Part shown: one piece after another, positions 35,701 to 47,136 of the stretch
How the letters are laid out: the number at the start of each line of letters is the position of its first letter
Position numbering within the stretch: position 1 is the stretch's first letter
Assembly: GCA_023313575.1 (NCBI GenBank)
Contig: JAJTTP010000005.1
Location: forward strand, 1,674,001-1,738,000
Source: Eutypella sp. D-1
Taxonomy: Eukaryota > Ascomycota > Sordariomycetes > Xylariales > Diatrypaceae
Reading direction: 5' to 3'
DNA length: 64,000 bases
The notes under the pieces: generated by a model
The model's database searches: none
The model's input: the letters and a program-made list of their open reading frames with translations, nothing else
Told to the model about the DNA's origin: nothing
Position numbers and translations under genes: made by a program

Positions 35701-37338
35701 ACACTGGACAACGAGAAAGCCAGATGCGCCACGCTGGAAAGCGAAGTCAATGATGGACGGAAACAAATCGATGGCCTCAGGTCGCAGATGACTGAGGGCG
35801 AGACCGGTTCGGAGTCCTTGCGAAGGAAGCTCGAAAACGAGGAGAAACGGGTAGCGGAACTCACCGAACAGTTGGCATCGAAACAGTCCCAGGTAGGCAG
35901 TCTCGAGGAAGAGCTTCGGATGTTCCAGGAGAAGCTTCAGGTCTCCGAGTCTCGCGTAGTACGGCTGAATAGTCGCCTGGAAAGCCGGAACGAACACACT
36001 AAGAACCTGACTCAGCGACTCTACACCCACAACGAGAGGCTGTGTAGACTCATGGAGCGGCTGAGCTTCTCCATCACTCGCAACGATGATGGATCGATGA
36101 ACTTCCAGAAGATCCCGCGATCCGAGCGGACGTCTCAAAATCCTAACGATTCGTCTGACCCTGGGAGCTCGATCAAGCGATCCATCTCGCTTGCGACCAA
36201 CATGCTTGCCGACAGCGCAGACCTCAGGCTACTGTACTGGATGAACGCTGAGGACACGGAGACGGAGAACGAACAATTTGAAGCTTACATGTCGGGACCG
36301 GGCAACTTCGACGTGGATAAATTCTCCGATGCCATCTACCGGCGCATCAAAGAGGTCGAGCACACGGCTAGAAAGATGACCAGGGACGCCCGCGGCTACC
36401 GCGAGCGTGCTCATACAATCGCCAAGGAAGCGCACGACAAGATCGCATTTAGGCATTTTAAGGAAGGCGATCTAGCACTGTTCCTACCGACCCGTAACCA
36501 GACCACCGGTGCCTGGGCTGCCTTCAATGTTGGGTGTCCGCACTTCTTCCTCCGCGAGCAAGAGGGCCACCGGCTGCGCAGCCGTGAATGGCTCGTGGCA
36601 CGCATCACGCGCATTCAGGAGAGGGTAGTCGACCTATCTAAGAGCTTACAGTCTACCGCCGGCAACGCAGCTGCTTCCGAGGGCGAGACAGACTCGGTCA
36701 ATACGGGCGACGAGTTTGACAACCCCTTTGACTTGTCGGACGGCCTCCGCTGGTGGTTAATTGACGCGCAAGAGGATAAGCCGGGCGCCCCCTCGACGCC
36801 CGGGCTGGGCAAGTCTACTGTCGCCGCTAATAACGTCGCCGCAGTCGCGGACATGCACAGCGCGCCCGCCCGTGCTCTGGTCTCTAAGAGCAAGTCCAAG
36901 CTTCTCGGCGGTCTTGGGGGTGGTAACGGCGGCTCCACAACCGGCGGCATCGAAGGCGTCAGCCGCACCCTACACAGGAGCCTCGAAAGCAGGCGCAGCA
37001 GCACGAGCTCTAGGAAGGCCACCCCCTCAGGGGCCGCTGCCAAGGGCAGCGCGCTCGCGAGCGAAACGAACAGTCTCCGCGCTGCGACCGGAGAGTCACC
37101 CGTCGTCGAGAGCCCGAATCCGCTGACGCCGAGCGCCGCGGGACCGAGTGGCGAGGGCCAGCAAGGCGGTGCGAGTCTGAAGGGCAACGCCTACGCGGCT
37201 AACCCCAAGAGCAGCAGCTCGCCTACAGATAAGACATCCGGCCAACAGCTGCTCCAGCAGCAAAAGCTTGAGAACAATGAGGTGCGGAACCACAGCCACC
37301 ACGACTCCGTGGTTGACTCCCTGCTAGGCCCATCATGA
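32753..37338 (+). CDS. atg11: Autophagy-related protein 11 (selective autophagy scaffold)
   Basis: Three exons: 32753-32826, 32997-33108 and 33232-37338, giving 1430 residues. The N-terminus (MATQTQVLIAHTGQRLQVD...DDFKAWVARQ...VALTSQGKTVK) is the ubiquitin-like domain of Atg11/FIP200. It is followed by an Atg17-like helical region (about 110-430, with SWQALFKSRRDWA and FDYLRLIQQLPFMYASFVVEALRR) and long coiled coils (about 555-1015). The C-terminal claw region (about 1055-1200) has LLYWMNAEDTETE, FKEGDLALFLPTRNQTTGAW, HFFLREQEGHRLRSREWLVA and RITRIQERVVD. Atg11 tethers cargo receptors to the phagophore and recruits the Atg1 kinase. The remaining 230 residues are Ser/Gly/Gln-rich and probably disordered. 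A 14-G run follows the TGA directly. The true end may lie in another exon at 37443-37787. Confidence 0.93.
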
Positions 37339-37352
37339 GGGGGGGGGGGGGG
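37339..37352. repeat. 14-G homopolymer directly after the ATG11 stop
   Basis: Fourteen G followed by T and six more G. It lies after the TGA, so slippage here would not change the three-exon reading frame. Confidence 0.85.
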
Positions 37353-37442
37353 TGGGGGGTTCATTAAACCCCAGTGTAGGAAAAGAAAGAAGTGGGGAGA
37401 TGGAAAGGAAAGGTTGCAGCATTTTTGGCTGATGGGCTCTAG

Positions 37443-37787
37443 CTTGGACGCCGATCAGGCGCCGGAATCCGATCCACGCCGCTACCGTCGAGCGCGAAGC
37501 AAGGCCCGGAAGGGGCCGCCATCCAGGCGCCCGAGCCGCGAACACGGCGAGACCACAACTCCTTCCTACAACGGCGGGGGCGGCAGCAGCAGCAGCAGCA
37601 GCCAAGTGCGAGCGGAAGCCGAGCTGTCGCGCGAGCGCCGCGGCAACAGCCGCAAACCCTCCAACGGGACGTGAGCGACGCGTCCGCGGCTTCCTCGGCC
37701 GGCGGCGGCCGCGAAGGTATCGGGAAGAAGAGAAGCGTCATCTGGGATTCGCTGTGGAATCTGGATCTCAGTTATCCCCCGAAATAA
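37443..37787 (+). other. Possible fourth exon of ATG11 (alternative C-terminus)
   Basis: A 115-codon open frame begins just after a CTCTAG acceptor at 37442 (LGRRSGAGIRS...) and ends with KKRSVIWDSLWNLDLSYPPK and a TAA at 37785-37787. It is phase 0, matching possible in-frame donors in the ATG11 tail (GAG then GTGCGG at 37282; TCC then GTGGTT at 37309). The WDSLWNLDLSY end looks like a conserved short motif, not low-complexity chance sequence. The donors are weak, so the join is inference. Confidence 0.5.
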
Positions 37788-39032
37788 GTGTAAATCACGG
37801 CGACGGGGGTGGATGAGGAGGAGACTACATTTCTTTTCCCTTCTCTCTTAATGCCGTGGATATGCGCCTCCCCTCCCGGCTTACTGGCACAATCAATACC
37901 TTTTCCCTACACCCATCTCTTCATGCTAGAGCAAGACACACAATTTCACATCACATTTTTCCACGGTACAGCACAGCACAGCACAGCACGGCATGGCAAC
38001 GGTAGTGTAGCGTTAGGCGCATAGTATCGCATGCATAGGGCGGGTTCTTTTTTTTCCCCGCTCTAGGCTAGAGAAGAGCCAAGATGAGAGAAGAAGGGAA
38101 AAAAGTTAGCGTTTCCTTTTTTCCTTTGTGTTTTTTCCCTCCTCTCTTTCGATAACTTCTTCGCTTAGATGGATAGATCGGAGCAAGCAAGCCTTTTTCT
38201 TCTTCTTCTTTTTCTTTCCTGCTCTCATCGTCTTCTATATGGGATTCCTCCTTTATTCTCCTTTTTTCTTTTTCGGCCTGGGCTATAGCGCTAGGGGCGT
38301 GTTAGGTAGTACGGATTGATTGGGCTGATACGGGGACTTGGGGAAAGGAAAGCAAAGGAAAGGAGAGAGGGAAACGAAATGAAACTTATGCCAGATATTA
38401 GCTCGATTTTTTTTTTCGGGCTCTTTATTCTTCTTCTTCTTCCTCCTCTTTCTCATTACTTTTGGTGTTACCTTTTCCTTTCTCTTTCCGTGTCTCGTTT
38501 TTTCCTGTGTAGTCCTTCCGTTATTCTACTTCTTTGGTGTGGAGAGAGCTTTAAGTGAGACATTGTAGTGAGTGAAATATGGACTTGACTGACTGCCTGG
38601 GCGGTCGGTCGGTCAGTCGGTCCTGGTAGCAGCACGTGCTGTTTGCTTCCGGATGGGTTGGCGAGGAAAGAAGATATACGCCTGGAGGGGCCAGAGAAGG
38701 CGTAAACTTGCCTATTCAGCTGCCCTTTCATCCCCCGACCCAAATCCATCGAGGGTGGGAGAATAGAGGAACACAAGTATGTACAGGGCTGAAAGAATTC
38801 ACCGAGACTAGAGTACCCCCCTGCGCTACCTATTTATCTTGTGTGTGTGTGCGTGTACCGAAAGGCGTTAATCGCCCTCTCCTACCTAAAAGGTATTTAT
38901 CGTGCGAAAGCCTGGTCTCCTCCCCCTTCTCTCGCGCCTCCGATATACTATGTCACCTCCGTAAGCGCCATGCTCACAGCATTTTGTATAGTCATACGGT
39001 GTGGTTGTGGTTGCCCTATCTAGAGATGCTCA

Positions 39033-39087
<55 letters not shown>

Positions 39088-41516
39088 TGTGTATGTGTGT
39101 ATGTGTGTATGTGTGACAAACCGGAATGCACCAGCATGAGATTCATAGTCGACGTCTCCATCGACTAGAATTCCGGTTGGCCTCAGATACGCCGAGAACA
39201 AAATCTTGCCAATCATGTAACATTATTTTTAGGTCTGGAGTAGGGAGATTCACATAACATTTGTACTGAAGCCTACTAGAATTCTATCGGATATAGCATG
39301 CCACTAACCCCCCGGCCCCCCTTCTCTGGTGGAGGGGCTGTTGCGAGGCGGCCAATCAGGACTTTCATAACTGCTACCTTCCGACCCATTCATCAGCCGC
39401 CACCAGGCACAATAGGTGAATAGCTAAGATGAGTGGCATACCTCCGCCACACGTCCGGGTTCCTGGCTACTGCTCCGTAAGAGGAAGGCGAGAGACTAAA
39501 TAGAGGGGAGAGGGGGGGCCTTTTTTCAAGTTGGCGAAACATGGGAATTATCGGCCGAGAGTGAAGGAATAAATACATAGACAGGTACAGAGAGCTCTCT
39601 TGCGACGCGCCTGCTGCTGATGCATTCACATATCCTTAAGCGAAATCTAAGTAGTTAGAGAGGGAGCTGAAGGCAAGTCCTGTGTACGCTCTGCGCGATT
39701 GTCCGAACGTCCGATTTCGAGAGGGGGGGGGGGGGTCATGTTACTGTGCGGCACTTCTCACCCTCGTCACAGGCTTCGCGATGCTATCATCGTATCACGG
39801 TGGTTCTGCACAATTAAGAAAAAAAACAACCGAAGCAGGGTGGACAGAATGCGAGCGCACCCGGACCGGGGTCTATTAGAGTTGTTCGTTAGAGATAGGC
39901 CTTGGCTCGTGGCAATTTTCATTCATCTTCTTTCCGGGCTCGCTACTCGGCCCTTACAGCGAACGACAGGTGAAAAGACTTCAGATGCGGTAGCATCTTG
40001 GCTGGATAGATTCATAAGTGCATAGATTTGTTCTAGATCCGGGGAGGGGGAGGATCGTTCCTGGGGTTTTTGTTGGCAAGAAGCCCCGGACCCGAGATCC
40101 TGGTCGGCCGATCACGAAGATATGTATATAACACCTAGTATTGTTTTGTCTACTGAATGTTGCTTACACAGGTGCTGATGTGCAGGCACTAATACATTGC
40201 TGACCAAAAATAGGCATTTGCCCCCAGTCGTGAGCAAATAGCCATTAGTCCCTTTTCACGCTTACATCCGCAGCTGAGGGGCCCGAGAAGGGGAGGAAGA
40301 AGATTTCGTTGACTGCAAAAGTGTCTGGTGAGAACGAGAGAGAAGGCAGTAATGTGGCAGAGGCCAAATCGGCCTTCCGTTTCAGTACGGGTGCGATGCC
40401 GTAGAGGGAAGTCGTAAATGCCGATCCCCGGCACCAGGTGTACCGGTAGATACCGGTTTTGCCATATTGGGGAGCCGCTCTCTCGCGCTCTCTTTGGACT
40501 GGTCAATTGAACTTACCAACCTATCGTGGCTACGGCCCTACGGGGGTCAGCAGACGTAGAAGCAATACTCTCAACAATACTTTCACGCAATTAACTACCT
40601 AGGTATTTACTGTTTATTCTAACAGCACCGGCATCAACGAATTACGTGTATTAATGAGATGTGCCCTGCTCGGGATTTCGACCCTCTCGAGAGTAGTAGG
40701 TATGAGGTAACAATCACCTTGGCTTATTCTCATCATACCGCACTATATCCTTTCATACCAGTCCACGGGAGTCACTTGCACTGCACTGCGCAGATGTACG
40801 TTGGCAATTAAGGCCGGAGAAGGAGAAAGAAACCAACACCGATTAGGCCTCGACACAGTAAGCGAGGCGCCTAGCCGTCGCGCTTCGAAAAGGTCGGAGT
40901 GATAAAGAGTTGTTGGACCGTCTATGACGCTATTCCCAAATGCGCAGTTGGGAACCGAACCCTAATCTCTTGTGCTCTCACGCGTCGTCTCCTAGCAGCC
41001 AGCAGCCACATCCACGCTCGCACTTCGGGCCCACAACCATGAAAGTCCCAGAGTGTCTCACAGTCGCCTAAGATGCGGTACACCTGAGTAGTTGATGAGT
41101 CTAGCCTCGCCGAACCAGACGGCGTACCAAGTCGTATGACAGAATGGACAGCCAGGTACCCGTCTCACACGCATCACTGCACAAACTAATAACAGGATGG
41201 AGGGTTGGATTGTTATATACAGAACATAAGCAGAGAGGCACATAAGCGACGAAGCTCTTTTTGGGTATGACCAGCTTTCATGTCCTGCCTGATAAGGAAA
41301 CAAGGAAAAGTCCTCGCAGCAGGTCCCGTAAGCCGCCGTGCGCTTACCAGCTACAACACAGAGGGCTCAGCGGGTTAGCCCCACGCGATCTCTTGAGCTC
41401 TCACTTTGTCAGCCCAGCTGAGGTAGGAGGATGCGCGCGCATATACATACCCTGGAGAAAATGTAGCTCCCGACCTTACCTACCTGCCTAGGTGTGAATG
41501 GGCCGCAAGGGAGAGC
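37788..41516. other. Long intergenic stretch
   Basis: About 3.7 kb. It holds an ACAGC/ACGGC repeat near 37971-37994, pyrimidine-rich tracts at 38190-38220 and 38425-38450, a GT microsatellite at 39033-39115, a 13-G run at 39723-39735, and TACCTAGGTA at 40596-40605. No coding frame is convincing. Confidence 0.5.
39033..39115. repeat. AT/GT microsatellite
   Basis: ATATATAT passes into about 20 GT units and then into GTATGTGT units. Confidence 0.9.
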
Positions 41517-41524
41517 TATATAAA
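41517..41524 (+). promoter_or_regulatory. TATA box of the GH128 gene
   Basis: TATATAAA, with a pyrimidine-rich region (CTCGTTCTCTGC) 30 nt downstream. It implies a leader of about 330-350 nt before the start codon at 41897. Confidence 0.55.
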
Positions 41525-41896
41525 ACCCTGCGGGACCCGCCCGCTGGGTATCTCGTTCTCTGCAGATCCTTCTTCAACGCCTTAGCTCCTTCATTATCTA
41601 AGCTCTTCACTTATTCTTTCTTGCCAGAGTAGCTCGACAGCTCTCGGCCTGCCTCTCCTTTTACCAGGTATCACTTAAACTACCACCCACTTTCTCTTGA
41701 CAGAGCTTCATAACGACACTCCCTTGTTGAACATAGCCTCGGACAAACGAGCAAATCCATCCAGTCACTCCTTTCTGCTGGACAATATACATATATGAGA
41801 TAAAACGAAACCCGCAAAAGGGATAAAAGAAATAAGCCCCGTTAGACAAACCCACATCGAAAACAAAGTCTCAGCGCACGGATCCATAAATACAAG

Positions 41897-42793
41897 ATGA
41901 AGTTCATCCAGACGGCCGTCTCGCTGCTCCTGGCGAGCAGTAGCGCAGTGGCGGCGCCGACTCCGGCGCCGCTCGGGTTTCTACAGAGGCGCCAGGTACC
42001 AGCGCCGCGGAAGCGTCTGGCGCTCTGGGAGTGGACGCTGACGAGGGATGTCAACAGCTACCCGGGGATCCGGTCGTCAGCGGAGGCGCTGGTGGGGTCG
42101 TCCGTGGTGGCGGGGACGATGAACTGGGAGACGTGGACGCCGGAGGAGGTCAACCTGCCGCATTTCCCCATGGCGCGCCAGACCGACATCATCTCCAACC
42201 CCGACGCCTGGCAGCAGCTCGTCTCATCGCTCGAGCGGCAGCAACAGCAAGGGGTTGCGGCGCCGCTCGTGCACTTCCTCAACGAGCCGGAGCGCCAGAA
42301 CGTCGGAGCCGCGGACGCCGCGAACCTCTGGCGCCAGAGCTTCCTGCCGCTGCGGGCCCAGTACGGTGCCGCGCTGGTGGGGCCTGCGCCGGCGAGCGAC
42401 GTGGGCGGCACCGCCTGGCTCGACGAGTTCATGCTGGCGCTCGGCGACGACGAGAAGCCCGACTACGTCGGCGTGCACTACTACACGTCGCAGGACCTCG
42501 CGTCGGAGCTCGAGATCACCAGCGCGCAGACGTACATCACGGGGCAGGCCCTCAAGTACGGCATCCCGGTCGTGGTCTCAGAGATTGCTAGCACCAACCG
42601 CGACTACGCCCAGGTAGAGTCCTTCACGCGCGAGATGATCGCCTGGCTCGACGGGCAGGAGAACGTCTTCCAGTACGGCTTCTTCGGCATGTCTCGCGAG
42701 CCCGCCGACGGCTTCGTTAGCCCCGCCGCCCAGCTCCTCGACCAGGACGGTAACTTGACCGACCTCGGCCGCATCTATGCCTTGAACGCATAA
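41897..42793 (+). CDS. Secreted GH128 (Asl1-like) endo-beta-1,3-glucanase
   Basis: Single exon of 298 residues. The N-terminus is a clear signal peptide (MKFIQTAVSLLLASSSAVAAPTPAP), followed by a possible dibasic processing site (LQRRQ). The mature part has the glycosyl hydrolase catalytic core of the GH128 family: LALWEWTLTRD, GTMNWETW, FLNEPERQ with Glu130 as the likely acid/base, DYVGVHYYTS, and VVVSEIAST with Glu229 as the likely nucleophile. It ends with the family-typical segment NVFQYGFFGM...LTDLGRIYA. Fungal members cut beta-1,3-glucan, either in remodelling of the organism's own wall or in attacking others. The coding region is strikingly GC-rich compared with its flanks. The start codon is the only ATG that includes the full signal peptide. 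Confidence 0.92.
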   Translation: MKFIQTAVSLLLASSSAVAAPTPAPLGFLQRRQVPAPRKRLALWEWTLTRDVNSYPGIRSSAEALVGSSVVAGTMNWETWTPEEVNLPHFPMARQTDIISNPDAWQQLVSSLERQQQQGVAAPLVHFLNEPERQNVGAADAANLWRQSFLPLRAQYGAALVGPAPASDVGGTAWLDEFMLALGDDEKPDYVGVHYYTSQDLASELEITSAQTYITGQALKYGIPVVVSEIASTNRDYAQVESFTREMIAWLDGQENVFQYGFFGMSREPADGFVSPAAQLLDQDGNLTDLGRIYALNA

Positions 42794-42899
42794 GTGGAAA
42801 AGTTGAGGGATGGGAAATTGATATGAAAATGATCCGATGAGATGGAGGCAGGGAAACAAGGACTCACTTGATCCAGTGCTGTCCCGTTTGCCTTTGATG

Positions 42900-43000
42900 A
42901 TATGGTATATGGATGGATGAACGGATGGATGATCGGATGATTGGTTGGTTGGTTGGTGGACTGGACGGATGGGTAGGTGGTAGGATGGGTGGATGCAAGA
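42900..43000. repeat. GGAT / GGTT degenerate tandem
   Basis: Mixed ATGGATGA, GGTTGGTTGG and GGATGGGT units in the 3' flank of the GH128 gene. Confidence 0.7.
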
Positions 43001-43441
43001 TGGGCGCATGGGTGTTCTTGGTTTGCTTCCCTTTTCTTCTCTTTTTCTCCCGTGTGAGAACTGTAGTTACATATGCTATTCGCTCGATACCTCGATTTTT
43101 ACCTCTTCGATTCTTGTATATAGCTTTTATGGCTAAGGCATTATTAAGATGTCTGCGAGCCTCTTTTTCAACTGTATATACTGCATATACACGCACATAT
43201 GTACCCGCTCGCTACGTTGATTGTATACTGCCTACGTACGATATCGGTTCTGACCAGCAAGATTCGATGAGTTCTTTGGTTGTCTACACTATCTTAAGTA
43301 CGATTTCAAGTACCTATGCAAAAAGTATAATCTCTTCCACTCTCCTCTATAATTTCCAATACGTGCACCAATTAGATGCATAACTTAGTCACCAAGTAGG
43401 TGGTTAATGTCTACGAAGTATGCCAAAAGAGCAAAAAGATG

Positions 43442-43523
43442 TGACCAAGGGGCGACTTGAACGCCCAACCTTCAGGACACTCCATAACTGGAATCTGACG
43501 CGCTACCGTTGCGCCACTCGGCC
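43442..43523 (-). tRNA. trnW: tRNA-Trp (CCA) with a short intron
   Basis: Read on the minus strand, the acceptor stem GGCCGAG pairs with CTTGGTC (two G-U), the D arm is GCGC-AACGGTA-GCGC, and the T arm is GGGCG-TTCAAGT-CGCCC. The anticodon arm starts TCAGA-TTCCAG, placing CCA at 34-36 after U33, and the 3' side reads CTGA. An insertion of about 10-11 nt after position 37 contains TGGA, which can pair with TCCA across the splice sites, as expected for a nuclear tRNA intron. Total length is 82 nt. The 31-39 pair would be A-C, a small imperfection. No CCA is encoded, as is normal for eukaryotes. Confidence 0.85.
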
Positions 43524-44488
43524 ATAACGTTGATTGGCTGTTAATCATTGGTTCCAAAATTCGGTATTGAGCTCTATTAATTCAGAGAGCGGACAGCTCA
43601 GGACCCATTCCAACAGGATTCATTGGTGCCCCACTCTGCCGCAGAATAGGGTAGGTACAACACACCAGAGCACTCAAGGGTTAGATGAAAGGAAAGAGAG
43701 ATGCAGACAATGCTTTCGGGGGATCAATTGGGGTGAGGATAAATTCTTCGGCAGTGTTCCTATAGCAAATTACAATATAGGGCATCGAAATGTATCGACG
43801 GAGACCCTTCTTTGGTACACACACCATGATCAGTGGTGGAGGGATTCGAGAAATAGGCTACCAGCAACACCTGAATACCAGGTCAGCTTTATTGATTAAT
43901 GCGACGGAAAAACTGCGATCGGCTTTCTCATTAGGTATGACTTAAATGGTTCACCATATGGCGTATGAAGAAGCGCGCCCCCCCTCTCGAGAGCCTCGAG
44001 CTCGAGGCTCTTTGCAATTAATATGTATGGTGCGCACTACCCCATTATATGAATCGCGTAAAATCAAAACGACTAGAGAACGGGCGATTTAGATGTGTGC
44101 ATGTGTGTGTGTGTGTGTGTTTTTAACATTTGAATTCTTGTCATATATACAAGCTAGCTTCTGCGTATATACGAGTGTGTATGTTGTTGTTATGTCGACA
44201 AAACAAATAAATCCAATGCCTTTGGGTGTATCATATCGTTAATAAAAAATCCACCCAAAATGCTCTTCCGGAACGCCTGACCCGACCGCCCTGGTATAAT
44301 AATGCTGGTGGTGGTGATGCATCTATCCGACCTCCTCCTAAGTTGACCTCGGCTCTGTGATATCCGGGACCAGATAGAGGTTGGTTGTTGAGGATCTAAT
44401 GAGATCTAATGCGAATTATGATAGATGTATAGTATGCGGCGGATATGCTTTCTTTTTTCTTGAAGAAAATAAAGTCTTTATGTTTCTT
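43524..44488. other. Intergenic stretch after the tRNA
   Basis: No convincing coding frame. It contains the CTCGAG palindromes at 43984-44011 and a GTGTGT run at about 44104-44120. Confidence 0.5.
43984..44011. repeat. Paired CTCGAG palindromes
   Basis: CTCTCGAGAG (43984-43993) overlaps a perfect 20-nt palindrome GAGCCTCGAGCTCGAGGCTC (43991-44010), which extends by one further A-T pair on each side. It lies in an otherwise AT-rich region about 470 nt upstream of the tRNA-Trp 5' end. Confidence 0.8.
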
Positions 44489-44832
44489 TTACCACCGGCC
44501 CATGTTGCCGTCGAGGCCGTAGGAGACGGCGAGCGGCCAGCCCAAGACTACGGCGAGACCGGGGAAGTAACTATGAGGCAGGAGAAGGTCAGTAAATTGT
44601 AATAATATATAATGAGGGAAGAGAGTGGGGGAGGTATAGCTTACATAGCGGCCTGCTGAGCTCTCGTCTTCACGATGCGGCCCCAGTCACCCTTGTGCAG
44701 GGCGCCGGTAGTGGGCATGGGCGTGGGGTGCATCTCGAAACTGCGGGCGAACTGGCGCATGCTGGACATGTTGCGGGTGCCGGCGACAGCACGGCGGGCG
44801 ACGATGCGGGATGCGGCTTGGATGGCAGACAT
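44489..44832 (-). CDS. Small mitochondrial single-helix membrane protein
   Basis: Two exons on the minus strand, 44832-44645 and 44570-44489, giving 89 residues. The N-terminus (MSAIQAASRIVARRAVAGTRNMSSMRQFARSF) is a classic mitochondrial presequence: Arg-rich, Ser/Ala-rich and without acidic residues. A short linker (HPTPMPTTGALHKGDWGRIVKT) leads to one hydrophobic helix, AAIYFPGLAVVLGWPLAVSYG, and a short tail LDGNMGRW. This layout is that of supernumerary subunits of respiratory complexes or ATP synthase in the inner membrane, but I cannot name the subunit. The stop codon seen without splicing (ATG TAA) overlaps the intron donor GTAAGC, so intron retention would give a 63-residue form lacking the membrane helix. 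Confidence 0.82.
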
Positions 44833-47136
44833 GTTGATTGTTGTGTGTTGTGGTTAAGACGTGAAAGTCTGTTGTTCTATAGTGATGAGATGAGATAAGA
44901 ATATGAGATAAGAATATCTGATTGGTTGACTGTTGTGTTTGAGCTGAGGATGTTTGATGCTATCCTTAGAATGCTGTTGTGTTGTGTATGTGTGTTGTGT
45001 GATGGTGATGGTGTTTCATCTGTAACAATCCGAGGGTTCCACGACGGCCATCTTATACAGGTCGCACACGAGGCATCGCGGACCGGGACGGTGGGCCATG
45101 CATCGTGGCATCCGCCGCATCCAGGCGATCCGTCGGAAGGTTCCAAGAGTTCATTTCATCATTCTGAACTTAGGTTCGCGCGGGGCCGCCAGTCAGGGGG
45201 GAGGGGTGAAGTCCCGCACTGACTAGAACCACGTCGTATAGTTGATGAGAAAAAAAGTTTATTCATTGCTTGCTATGGTAACTACATACTAGTCAGGCAG
45301 ACTAGGTTATTCCGGATGACTTGATCTCACGTTCGGAGGTGGTCAATCAGACCACCGCGGAGGGCCGGTGGTGTGTGGGAATGAGGAAGCGGAATAATAA
45401 AGGGAACACTTATGGCATCGCCCGGGCGGCCGCGAGTCAAATCAGATGTTCCCCACGAAAAGCAGCCGGGTATGGTTCAGCTATTACTAGATTGGGTGGT
45501 CATTGTCGACCAATTTGGCAGCCGGGCAGAGCCAGGCAAGCAGCTGAGCCAACTGAGCTCGCTGAGCAAGCTCCCCCAACCCACAGATCACATAACCCGG
45601 TTGTGTGGTTCTGTACTGGGGTTGCGTTTTGGCGAATGGGAACCAAGCGATTGGCAAAAGTGTAGCTCTATGCTGTTCTAGTGTTTCCGTTTTGGGTTGT
45701 GAGAGGAAGAAAAGTCGTTCGACGTGGTGCGACCGGGGCTGCCCAAGCTTACCCAGGCTGCGAATGCCATGCGATTGACAGATTGACATGTCCCCGACTC
45801 CCCCGTCTTAATTTTGTGTGGGAAAGGTGTGTGAGAGGTCCAGACCAGATAACACTGGGGAAGGGGCCCACTGTCCTGTATTTTCTTTTATCCCGGTAGA
45901 TGCCGACGGCGGAGCTGACCGGTGGGACAGTGGGAACCCGCCTAGGTGCGCGCCTTCTTCCTCCTTAACTGGCGCCATAATACAGTTCAGCTAGGGCTAA
46001 TTTGTATGTAACTATACAGCGTACTCCATAACACAACCTGCTGAAAATTAGGTCACATGCAAGCAATATGTATTCGAACCTTCGAAGAACTTGATGATTG
46101 AGGATAGCAATAGACCTAATCGTGCATGATTTTATGTAGTAGTTATGGCTTTGCGTTTCGTTTCAGATGACTTGAAACACCCAGATAAATATGCGCGTGT
46201 CTTGTTCCTTCCCTCAAGAGCTTGTACTGAATTGATTAAATTGCCTATGTAGTGACGGGAGCGTCGATAAAAAACCCCTCAGCAACTCCCGAGGTCTTTC
46301 ACCAATTTCGAGTCGGACGTTATTAGCGATTAATCGTACGGACTTAATACGATATATATATTTTTAGGCACAGGTTGTATGTACACCGTCACTCGGAGTC
46401 TGTCTGGATTCACATGGTCTACATAATATTTACACCCGGTGTTCACATCAACGACCTCTAATAGTAACACTATTAGTTTGCATCCTACACAGTGTAGGTA
46501 CTACATAGATATGTTACGACAACACAACACTACGGGCACATTATGGGTGGGTGGACTAACTAGTTGTTTTTGAGACTGGTTAACACGTACCTGACGCAAT
46601 GACTGTTTGTAGGTAGTTTAACAGATCACTATGAAACAACTGGTGACCATGTGGTTGTCTCGTTATGCTTTATTACCTCGATTTTGGGACTTATATACAT
46701 ATATCTATGGAAGCAATCATTGCATTTGCCTTCATATAACATGTTGCAATCTTTTACAAGTGGATTTTTCACTGACTCTCGCCTCCCTTCTTTTGTAAGA
46801 GTGCCCATTTCCTGTGGTACCTACATGACCAACTTAACGAGGAGCAAGGCATCTTCAATGCACATATAGTCCGACGCCGAACACCCGCATGCACGACGCC
46901 GAGCTCATAAAGTCATGAGTTATCTGAGATTGAAAAAAAGAGGAAGTAAAAGCAAATAACCGCTAAATGGGGGAATAAGATCCGTCGCATACATAAAGTC
47001 TCCGCCGACCCCCGCCGCACCCCTGTGAGAGAGGTGACAAAACCACATATTGTAGCTAATCCAACACCGCGACATCGCGTCCTTGCCCCGTCTCACGTCC
47101 GAATTGATACACTCCCACCTACTAACCCAGCCACCC
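44833..47136. other. Intergenic stretch
   Basis: Promoter of the small mitochondrial protein gene at the left, then about 2 kb without a convincing frame. From about 46000 it is AT-rich. The right end is the 3' flank of the DUF7053 gene. Confidence 0.5.

Noticed and set aside
36615..37187. Long antisense frame over the ATG11 tail
   Set aside because: Explained by the GC-rich, Ser/Gly/Ala-coding repeats on the plus strand; no start context or motif of its own.
37339..37352. G14 run considered as a frameshift site extending ATG11
   Set aside because: The TGA stop precedes the run, so slippage in it cannot extend the frame; splicing around it is the better explanation for a longer tail.
40951..40961. 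GGTTCGGTTCC on the minus strand, similar to a pol III B box
   Set aside because: No matching T stem or acceptor stem and no A box at the expected distance upstream; treated as chance.
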